A stretch of 64,000 bases of DNA. It comes from Prinsepia uniflora (Eukaryota > Streptophyta > Magnoliopsida > Rosales > Rosaceae). The stretch covers positions 44,190,252 to 44,254,251 of the forward strand of contig CM064872.1 of NCBI GenBank assembly GCA_032719365.1, given 5' to 3'. Position 1 is the first letter of the stretch. Every line of letters begins with the position of its first letter. A program made the translations under genes and the position numbers. Shown here one piece after another: positions 21,186 to 29,406 of the stretch. Below the pieces are notes generated by a model that was not told the origin of the DNA, did not search any database, and saw nothing but the letters and a program-made list of their open reading frames with translations.

Positions 21186-24133
21186 TGTAACGATCCGTCT
21201 CGAGTATCGGGATTAAATATTAATTAATTATGGTTTAGAATGACTAATCTGAAAGTAGTTGAGTGAAATCGGACGAAATGTGCAAAATAACCGTTTTGCC
21301 CCGAGAATGGGCAAAATGTTGACTTTTTGATCGGGAGGTCAAACAGACTTTGACCGGTGACCGTGACGTAGTTTAGGACGTAACGAGTTCATAGATAGGT
21401 GGCACGTTAGATTCTGACATTCGAGGAAGAAGTTATGACGTTCGGAAGTCAAGGGGTATTTTGGTAATTTGGTTAAAAAGCGGTCAAATGTTGACTTTTG
21501 ACCCGGGAGGTCCAATGGACGAGGGCCAAGGACCATTAGGAAGAGCGAGTCGATACGAATTCATAGATAGGCGGCACGCCGAAATCGGAGGTTCGACGAC
21601 GAAGTTGTGGTCACGGGAGCGAAATTGATTAACCGAATGAACCGAGATTTCGATTAAAATATTATTAAAATATTGAATAGTGAGCTTTGATTGTGGATGC
21701 TTGGATGAGTGACAAGTGTCACCCATCCGTTGTTTTGAGGCTTAAATTCTGCCTCATGTTAACCGTTAAACATCATCATCATTCTTCCCTCATCATTCCT
21801 AATCATCATCAGCCATCTTCTTCTTTATGTTTTCTTTGAGCCGTGAACAACACAGAGAAACAGAGCATGAGATATGGGAGAATTGAGCTTCCTTCCACGG
21901 CTGAGCTTGAGAGGAAAAATTGAGAGAATTGAGAGATTGAAGGGACTGTGATAGCAAGGGAAACACGAGGGACAGAGAAAGGGGAACTGGAAACCAAAAA
22001 TCGAGTTTTGGAAATTTTGGGGGAAAATCCGAAATTCAAGCTTGGAGTCTTGAGGATCGAAATTGAAGCTTGAGTTAGCTTCCTGAGGTCATTACGAATC
22101 GATCCACATCACGAACGAAGAAAATTGATGGCTTTTGGGCTCTGAACGGAACTGGTAATAGAGGAGGAAATCAAAGGTTGAGTCGTGATCTTGGAGAGAT
22201 CAAACGATGAAATTGAATTGGGAAATAAGTTTATCTTGGTCCACTGAAGCTTCTGGGTGGATCAATTGGAAGAAATCATATGGAATTGATGAAATTCGAA
22301 GCAGGAACAGTACTCAGGTGTTCTTCGATGTTCATCTTCGAATCGTTTGATTTGAGGTAAGGATTTGTAAAATTAAGATTACATAACTGTAATTGGACTT
22401 AAAACGAAGCTGTTTGAATGTTCAATTGAAAGAATTGCGGTTGAATTGATAGAGAACTGGTCGGGTCGTCTCACGGGTTCCAGGACCCGAATTGCAGGGA
22501 AAACGGGTTGGGACGATGACACTGTAGCAGGTGCGTGGGTTTCACGCGCAGCCACTCACCGCGGCGCGTGACGGGGCTTGGGCACGAATCCTGAGGTGAG
22601 GTCAACATGACTTTTAATCTATTCGATGTAACAGACATTTTGGGATTGGTTTCGTGTCGATCGAACACCGTTTCAATATTGTTAAAAATAGTTAAAAATT
22701 CGGGAAAATTATGGGACTTTAATAGGAGGTTAATGAAGGGGTTAGTGACCCTCTAATGTAATTTGGACAGGTTTGGAAGTCCCGGTGTTAGTGGTATGGC
22801 CCGGGAAGGCTTATGGCACGTGTATCGAGGCCGCATCGTTGGACGGTCTGTGAGTGGACTTTGGTTTTATAAATACTATGCATGCCTAACTGTGTTATAT
22901 GTTTTATATACATGATTTCCATGATGATGATTGTGATTATTGATTTTGCGTATGTTGAACGTATTTCGAGATATTTTCGTATTGCACGTATATTGAGACT
23001 AACGGTTTTATTGTGGTTTTACGTGACGAGGGGCCCAGTTGAGTTATATTATCGGGCCAGGGGCCCAGTTGATTTACGAAATTGGGCCAGGGGCCCAGTT
23101 GATTTACAAATTCGGGGCGTGGGCCCAGTGGTTTACAGAATCGGGCATGAGGCCCAGTTGGGTTATAAATGTGATTTCGGGTCTAGGACCCTATGTTTCA
23201 TAAATGTCATTTCGGATCTGGGACCCTATGTTTCGTAAATGTGATTTCGGGTCGGGGACCCTAAATGGAATTGTGATGTTTTATGGAGATTTCGGGCAGG
23301 GCCCATTGAAATGTTGTGAAATGATTTGATAAAATTGTTTTCCATATACCATCTTGATATGAGGATATGTGATGGTCTCCTCCAGGTGTCTGGGACACTA
23401 GGGAAGTCACGGTGCATTTCCTGCGAGGGGTCATTGTACGGAGCTACCAGACCGTATAGCGACTCAGGAGCAGGATTGCTATAATTAGACGTCTGGGACG
23501 TCAGACGTCTGAGATGTTAGAGATATTGACTCGGAGAGACCCCGGACAGCACGCGTTGCTTATTATACCATGAGATATGACGTCTGAGACGTCAAGCGTC
23601 TGGGACGCTAGGCATCTGGGATGCCAGAGATGGTAATGTGGTAAATATGAACTATCGGATCTACGAAATGGTTTTTCGGTTGGATTTATGTTTATGGATT
23701 TGGGCGGTGGCCCACTTGGTTTTGTATTTACGGATTTGGTATACTACAGTTTTGGGCTGAGTTCCCACACTTGTTTTGAGTTACGGTTTGGGCTAAGGCC
23801 CTAATGGCTGAGTTGAACAAATGTTTTGGTTACTAGTTTTCGATGCATGCATACGGTTTAATGAAGGGCATAAATGTCTTTATGAATGTGTTTATGAACT
23901 TGTTCATTTTCGTCCACTCAGAGCTTTTGTTGGTTTTAATGCCCTTCAGGTTGGTCACGGATGCGACTGCAGCAGAGACTGGGACATCGCACGCCTCCTC
24001 CATCGATCCTTGCGCGCTCTGGAAGCCCCGTTTGGGCAGTGGCATCAGGTTATCCCTTGTCTGACACTTCGTGTCAGACGGGAGCATGGCCCATTCCACG
24101 GTAATCCCGGGGGGATTGGGATGGGTTGTGTCA
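21186..24133 (+). mobile_element. Solo LTR-X (2948 bp), target duplication CATGT
   Basis: It starts TGTAACGATCCGTC and ends GGGATGGGTTGTGTCA, flanked by CATGT at 21181-21185 and 24134-24138. It is a clear full-length example of the family: two GTTGACTTTT blocks at 21308 and 21490; inverted CACGCGC (22543) and GCGCGTG (22564); GTGAGTGGAC at 22850; an array of GGGGCCCAGTTGA units (23028-23165); GACGTC-type palindromes (23496-23630); GTCCACTCA at 23912; acceptor-like CCTTCAGG near 23945; a perfect hairpin GTCTGACAC/GTGTCAGAC at 24059-24079. It has no protein-coding content; the open frames in it are incidental. Confidence 0.94.
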
Positions 24134-24791
24134 CATGTAAAGTAGGTTCAATTTGTGACTGAATTTTAAATTTTGTATTTAATTTTTTTACTCAAAACAA
24201 GCAAATTCAGACCCAACTTGTCGCCCCGTTCAAGAGAATAGGTGTGCAGCCTCAGAACCCAAGTCGACAAGCCACCTATGACGATGATCACCCCGCTCAT
24301 CCCGACCCACAACCGACTATTAAGTTTGTTTAGAATTTTTTTATTTTTTAATTATGTAAAAATATTACATTTATTTTTATATATGTTATTTTGATTTTCA
24401 TTTAGCTATTATTATTTTAATTTTAATTTTCTATTATTATTTTACTTGAATTTATTTAAATATATTTAAACTTTGACAGGCGAAGGTTCGTCGAATAAAG
24501 ATCGTTATTTAATAGTTGGCCCGACGAACGTTCGTCAGGAAAAACCTTTAGAATCAAACTTTACTCGATGGACCTCCGCTGGGCAAGAGTTTGAAAGTTT
24601 GTTGGTCTCTTGTGTTTCTGATGGCTTTGCTCAGCGAATATGTCCGCTGGACAAAATTCGTTAACTTCAGGCTGGCTCGGCGGACCTTCTACGCCGTCGA
24701 GATAACCCCTAGCCCCACGACCCTTACGTGATGCAGATTGTTTGGCGGAGCTTTGCCAGGTAAAATGCTTGCCCGGCAGATCCTTGTAGTG
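24134..24791 (+). mobile_element. Right end of the CACTA element
   Basis: After the target duplication CATGT the CACTA sequence resumes with a possible exon (to about 24332), an AT-rich stretch, then dense subterminal motifs such as GGCGAAGGTTCGTCG, GCCCGACGAACG, GGCTCGGCGGACC and TGCCCGGCAGAT. It ends CCTTGTAGTG at 24791, a canonical CACTA terminus. Confidence 0.7.
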
Positions 24792-25319
24792 AGAAGAACT
24801 TGTATTTACTCTGCAATATGCATCTTTTATAGTAAATGATGAAAGTTTTTTCCGGGTCAGACACCATCCAAGGCTTCAATGCGTGTTACATAGTCGGCTG
24901 AAACAGATGAACAGTTAGCTTCTACTTGCAAGCAAATTGCAATGGCATTATCACGCATTAAAGAGCTTCCTATGACACGAAGGCATAAAGCAATTGACAT
25001 TGCTTGTAATTGCCCATCGCATACGTTGATTCTATCAAACGTGGAAGACGCATATGTACAATTGGAAATGAATTTGTTATTGTAGAAAAGCTCCAAGAAA
25101 GAAGGCCAAGAGATATATTTATACTACTAAAAAGGCAAGGCATTTTTAAGGGCCTTGTTGTCTGAGTGTCCAGTAATTTTCTATACAAATACACCTCAAT
25201 AGGCCACTTATAGAGTAAAACATTGGGTAAAGTTAACAGAAGTGCATTTTCTTCAATCTTTTTGTTCTTGTCAATATATTTACTGCTCAATCTCTTATAC
25301 AATGAAATGAATAGCTAAT
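24792..25319 (+). other. Unassigned sequence, possible gene relic
   Basis: No intact gene. The plus strand around 24890-25085 reads ALSRIKELPMTRRHKAIDIA with further residues before a stop. This is weakly reminiscent of the C-terminal segment of plant Myb/SANT-like transposon-associated proteins, but the match is too weak to name. The opposite strand also has open frames (24857-25096, 24970-25302) without recognisable domains. It could be the flank of the ancestral locus into which the CACTA element inserted. Confidence 0.25.
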
Positions 25320-25467
25320 TAGGACCATAAAAAAAGGAATGTGTGATTTAAATTTTAAATTCAAATCCACGGCATCAAAGTAGTGCTGATTGTTGATTGT
25401 TGATTGGTGCTTTCTGATTGCTGATTTAAATGTTAAATTCAAATCAACGGGTCATCAAAGTACTATT
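25320..25467 (+). repeat. Minisatellite-like flank on the left of the Tat element
   Basis: Degenerate tandem units combine TTTAAATTTTAAATTCAAATC, CATCAAAGTA and GATTGTTGATTGTTGATTGG. The same units continue to the right of the Tat element at 56002-56165, so the element inserted into this array. The last five bases (25463-25467, CTATT) are the left target copy. Confidence 0.75.
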
Positions 25468-25498
25468 TGTGGAACCCAAAATCATCCAAGTACTACTC
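25468..25498 (+). mobile_element. 31-bp remnant of the outer 5' LTR
   Basis: TGTGGAACCCAAAATCATCC matches the first bases of the complete LTRs at 27913 and 55436 (TGTGGAACTCAAAATCATCC). After 31 bp the sequence jumps to the tail of an LTR-X copy. The target copy CTATT immediately precedes it. Confidence 0.75.
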
Positions 25499-25584
25499 GG
25501 TTATCCCTTGTCTGACACCCCTTGTTGGACGGGAGCAGGGCACATTCCACGGTAATCCCGGGGGGATTGGGATGGGTCCTGTCA
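25499..25584 (+). mobile_element. LTR-X 3'-end fragment (86 bp)
   Basis: It starts abruptly at GGTTATCCCTTG and ends GGGATGGGTCCTGTCA, followed by TGTCA (25585-25589), the right target copy of the insertion seen in full at 48168-53087. It is a by-product of the tail duplication and not an independent insertion. Confidence 0.85.
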
Positions 25585-25589
25585 TGTCA

Positions 25590-25804
25590 TCAAACTCCAT
25601 CCTCAAAAATAACTCCACCTTGGGTACGACTCGAGAAAGATGACCGCCAGTAATTCCCTTGTGCGACACGGAATAGCAATGCCAGAATTCATCTTCAGCA
25701 AGTCCCAGGCCAAAGAATTTGTTCAGCTTCTCGATGCACATGATGTGTCGATAGGCATCTACGTCCAGTTGAGCAGGGTTGCATCCCATCTGGCCAATAA
25801 TCAT
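25590..25804 (-). pseudogene. Duplicated start of the antisense accessory ORF
   Basis: The minus strand from ATG at 25804 reads MIIGQMGCNPAQLDVDAYRH and on to FLRMEFDD, where it runs into the LTR-X fragment. It is the same as the first part of the antisense ORF at 53093-53307. The rest of the ORF is missing here, so it is a truncated copy. Confidence 0.75.
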
Positions 25805-27024
25805 GGAGAAGAACTTCGAGAGAACGGGAACTTAAACCCAACCCAATAATCAAAGGGTGGAATTTAGTCCATCGACCGCCGACATGGTTTTTTCCTCTTC
25901 CATTCTTAAGAGCCTTCATGGAAGAACATCTGTCGCCAAGCTCCACGAAGACGTCGTCTGAAAAGGAAATCTAATTACGAGCTTTCCACTCCATGAAGTC
26001 TTCAGGCTTCTCAAATTCCTGTCTTTCCCCGGAATGGACTTTGGCTACGAGAACCGTCGCGCTCCCATAATGCGAGTTTACCAGACCGTTCCAAAAGAGC
26101 ACCTTGACGCATCTTAAAGCTAACGCTTTGGAAAATGGTAGAAATTAACTTTTGGATCGTCGTCAATAAATGTCCAGAACTCCCGGAGTGGATAAAAACG
26201 TGAAGCTGCGAAGAAAAATCATCTTCGGTTAAATATATATATATTTATAGTTACATTAGAAAAAAAGTTAATTTAATAAATAAATATATATATTCATAAA
26301 CTAGAAAAATAAATATATATGTAATGGGACCCGCCAACTGCTGCTGCAAAAAAAAGGCGAGTTGGGCGGCAACATGTGGTGGCAGCAGAGTTCCTTACAA
26401 GGAACTGATCGGGTGTTCCCTCGGTCACCAACCCGTCGTGACAGCTGAGTCAAAGCCTGCCACGTGGCTCATTTTCTGCACACTCCAACAGATAGGCGTA
26501 GGCCCCATCTCTTTCTCCACAAATTTGGCGCTTCCCATGTGGTGCCTACTGCACAATGAACCCCATAATTCCCCCTGCTCTGCAACTGGCTTTTGACGCC
26601 TGGTGAGCTAATTAAGGGCACTAACAGAACCACATTAAATGTGGGACCCCCTGCCAGTGCTCACAAATTGGTCATGTCGCATGGAATTTGGTCCAAGCAA
26701 ATTGGGCAGTGACGTCTCCCTGGCTCGAACCTGGCCTATCAAAGAGTGCAGCACACATACCTTCATCCCTTTTCTGCGCCAGATGCAACCTGTTCCCGTC
26801 AGAGGAGTTTGTATAGAGAAAATGCACCACGTGACCTCTAATAAAGCCCACGCAGTCAGCCCTTGCCGCAATATTGACTTCGCCAATCCATTAATTCAGG
26901 CCAAGTTTTGATCCACACATCAATCAACTCATGCCCAACTACAAAAATAAAAGTGCATAAGATAAGCAGGAAAAATTCAAACAAAAGCAAACTCTACCTG
27001 ACGAATGGTCTTCTTCTTCAAACA

Positions 27025-27402
27025 TGTCAGGACACGTCCCAATCCCCCCGGGATTAACGAGGGATGCTTCTGATCCCGTATGACACGGAGGGTCAGACTA
27101 CAAAAAATTTGATTTTTTAGCCCAACCGGCTTCCAGAGTACGCCAGGATCCGGAGGAGGTATGTGATGTCTCGGTCTCTACTACAGTCCACTCACAGTCT
27201 TTCTGGTTTTCAATACCCTTTAGATAGATTACGGTGTGGACTGTAGCAGAGACCAAGACATTACATACCTCATCCGGATCCTAGCGTACTCTGGAAGTTG
27301 GTCGGGCTGAAGGTTCAAATTTTCCCTAGTCTGACACTCCATGTCAGACGGGATCAGCAGCGTCCCTCGTTAATCCAGGGGGGATTGTGACGGGTCCTAA
27401 CA
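27025..27402. mobile_element. 378-bp foldback element made of two inverted LTR-X 3' ends
   Basis: The left end starts TGTCAGGACACGTCCC (reverse of an LTR-X 3' end) and the right end finishes TGTGACGGGTCCTAACA (direct LTR-X 3' end). AAACA flanks both sides (27020-27024 and 27403-27407). The arms of about 165 bp are imperfect inverted repeats, each holding the hairpin region, GGATCCGGA and the GTAGCAGAGACC block of LTR-X, around a spacer of about 40 bp (27192-27230). There is no coding capacity. Its duplicate is 54532-54909. Confidence 0.85.
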
Positions 27403-27707
27403 AAACAACTCTACCTCTCGTCTAAATCAGACAAATGAATCCTTCCAGTCCTATAGCTATTTAAACAAAAAGGGGAGCCTTGGTTTTAATTTTATTTAAT
27501 CCAATAAAACTGAAGTTTTTTCTATTTAATGAATTTCATTTAAATTTATTTAATTGAAATTTATTCTCTTAAAAATTTCATTTAATCACATTAAGTTGAA
27601 ATTTATTTTTTTTACCTAAAATAAATCTCATTTAGTTAAAGTTGATTAAATTTTTTCCATAAAGGTTCAATCAAAACAAAAATGGCAACATTTCTCACTC
27701 CCACACA

Positions 27708-27772
27708 AATATATATATATATATTCATATATATATATATATATGAATATATATATATATGTATACATATAT
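27708..27772. repeat. (AT)n-rich microsatellite
   Basis: AT dinucleotide runs are broken by GAATAT-type units, in the 3' internal tail of the Tat element. The matching site in the right copy (55215-55290) is longer. Confidence 0.9.
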
Positions 27773-27912
27773 GGCTGGTATGAATATACCCTGTCAATTT
27801 TATTTATAAGCTCAGTGTTTTTTCCTAAACACGGAGAAGGAGCAAAAAAAAAAAAATCCAAGAATGTACATCCCTTCGGATTCCCTGAATTCCGAAGCGA
27901 TATGGGGGCATT

Positions 27913-28494
27913 TGTGGAACTCAAAATCATCCAAAAATTGTGGAGCTGTCACGTGGCCCATAATTCCCCAAATGACCAAATTGCCCCTGGCAATAACGCT
28001 AGACATTTGAAAACACCCACTCATTAAATAATCTATTTACCAGCTAAATACGTTATTTAATCGGGTTAAAATCTTCGTAATATTAATATTCTCCTCGAGA
28101 GTTAATTGTCATTATTCTTAGTAACGGACAATAAATATTAATATTAAAATACAATAATTATCATTATTATCATAATGAGCTATTATTATAATTATTAAAT
28201 AATATATTTAATTAATAATATATTATTTATTAATTACAAATTCAACCGACCAATCAGAACGCTCCGAGGCTCCCAATATTTTCCTATAAATAGCGGAACA
28301 CATTTCATTTCCAAGGTACGTCGATTCTTCGTTTCGAAGTATATCATTTTCCTCTCTCAAAGTTGACTTAGGCATCGGATTGTTCTTGGTCGAACAACCC
28401 CCCGGGTAATCGATCGAGGCAACGATAGCTAATTGTTTACTGTTTGCAGGAATTGTGAGGACTTTTCGCGGCGGGTTCAATTTTTTATTCAACA
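27913..28494 (+). mobile_element. Complete 5' LTR of the Tat element (582 bp)
   Basis: It starts TGTGGAACTCAAAATCATCC after a purine-rich tract (GATATGGGGGCA) and ends TTATTCAACA, directly before the primer binding site. A TATA-like CCTATAAATAGC lies at 28283-28295, a plausible core promoter for the element. The partner LTR is 55436-56001. Confidence 0.85.
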
Positions 28495-28495
28495 A

Positions 28496-28515
28496 TTGGT
28501 GCTTTCATTGAAAGT
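28496..28515 (+). other. Primer binding site region of the Tat element
   Basis: TTGGTGCTTTCATTG follows the LTR end by one or two bases. It begins with TGG, as expected for pairing with a tRNA CCA end, and this TGGTGCTTTCATTG sequence is common directly after LTRs of plant Tat/Ogre-type elements. I do not assign the tRNA. Confidence 0.65.
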
Positions 28516-28702
28516 AATTGAGGAATACTCGGAAGAAGCTCTCTCGGTTGTTCATTGTTCTTCAACGGTGTTCATTGTTCTTCAGGAAGTTGTTCATCGT
28601 TCATCTTTCTTCGTTCATCGTTCATCGACATTGTTCGAAGATTTTGAACGTTGTTCAAATCATCCATCAACAACTTTCCCATTCAAGATTCTTTGATTTG
28701 GC

Positions 28703-29406
28703 ATGGTTAGGGTTCGTCGATCCGGTCTATCAGCTGGAGAAGACATTTCTGCCTCAACTGCTCAGACGAGGAATGAGGCTCGCATAGAGACTCCGGAGGA
28801 GCGGCGTACTCGACCCCAGCGTGTGTCCATAGAAGCACCTATGGAGACGTTCGGAGGGAGGCCAAGCTTCAGCTTCGGAGCATTCCTCTCTCCAGCTAAC
28901 CAAGTGCCCATGCTAGGGGAAGGAACTTCGGCTTCGCAACAAGCAGGCGGGCGGTTGATGGGAGGTGCATCACGACATGATCAGCCAACAACAAACATGG
29001 ATCTAAGGGTCTTTCTGGATGGGCGTCACGACATCTCAGGCAGAAGTCACCACCAATCTCCTCAAAAAAACATGGCGCAACAAGTTGAAAGGTTGAGCAG
29101 CCAAGTTCAACTTCAGACAGAACTCTTGCAGCGACTCTTGACAGAAAGAACAGTCCAAGAGCCCGACAGACGTTCCACGTCGCGTGGAAGACAAGAGAAT
29201 GCTCCAAGGAGACCTGCGAAAGAACCAGTCCACTGCCGAACAATGTCATGAGACACTTCACTAAGCGACTCTGATGAAGAAAGTCACACTCACCGAGAAA
29301 AGAGCCGACAACGCCCAAGGCCATCGGTACATGAGCGGCTAGGAAGTAGGATCGGGGGAACTTCACGGATGGAGCGCTTATAGTGCTCACATGGGAGCAG
29401 GGGTAA
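28703..29406 (+). pseudogene. Tat gag, N-terminal part
   Basis: Open from ATG 28703 to a stop at 29251 (182 residues), about 190 bases after the primer binding site. The N-terminus is basic (MVRVRRSG), followed by a low-complexity Arg/Glu-rich stretch and a QQVERLSSQVQLQTELLQRL segment near residues 125-145 that looks like a coiled coil. This layout is usual for the N-terminal domain of Tat gag. Related sequence continues past the stop, rich in Asp, Glu and Arg (ERLGSRIGGTSRMERL), until the solo LTR at 29407. The gag core resumes at 32067. Confidence 0.7.

Larger units (their letters stand above)
14273..24791 (+). mobile_element. Decayed CACTA (En/Spm) DNA transposon, right part
   Basis: The element is inferred from the TNP2 relic on the left and a right terminus CCTTGTAGTG at 24782-24791, the reverse complement of a typical CACTA end (CACTACAAGG). 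Between them are many short subterminal-type motifs with a GCCCGACGGA or GGCGAA/GAGCAAGG core (14985-15050, 15290-15350, 15500-15565, 24475-24780). No left CACTACAAG end was found. The element is interrupted at 15808-19417 and 21186-24133. The 3-bp target copy expected after 24791 would be AGA, but its partner is not visible. Confidence 0.65.
25499..28494 (+). repeat. 3.0-kb direct repeat, left copy (matches 53002-56001)
   Basis: The two copies are nearly identical over about 3.0 kb. Each contains, in order, the last 86 bp of an LTR-X, a TGTCA target copy, the start of the antisense ORF, 3' internal sequence with a 378-bp foldback insertion, an AT microsatellite, a polypurine tract and the complete Tat LTR. 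Because the repeat includes internal sequence and even part of another insertion, it is not simply an LTR pair. Confidence 0.9.

Noticed and set aside
22882..23238. 118-codon frame in a solo LTR with repeated ARGPVDL-like residues
   Set aside because: It is a direct translation of the GGGCCCAGTTGA array and has no conservation of frame between LTR copies.
24857..25302. Two overlapping minus-strand frames as a host gene
   Set aside because: No recognisable domain, no convincing splice structure, and the plus strand gives an equally plausible relic.
26324..26911. Open frames of 83-90 codons also found at 53831-54418, conserved as if coding
   Set aside because: Their identity is due to the 3-kb duplication of the whole block. 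No domain is recognisable and both strands are equally open.
25499..28494. 3.0-kb direct repeat taken as the LTRs of the large element
   Set aside because: The repeat begins with a fragment of another LTR and includes antisense ORF and other internal sequence. The primer binding site, polypurine tract and TG...CA ends define LTRs of only about 570 bp at its right end.
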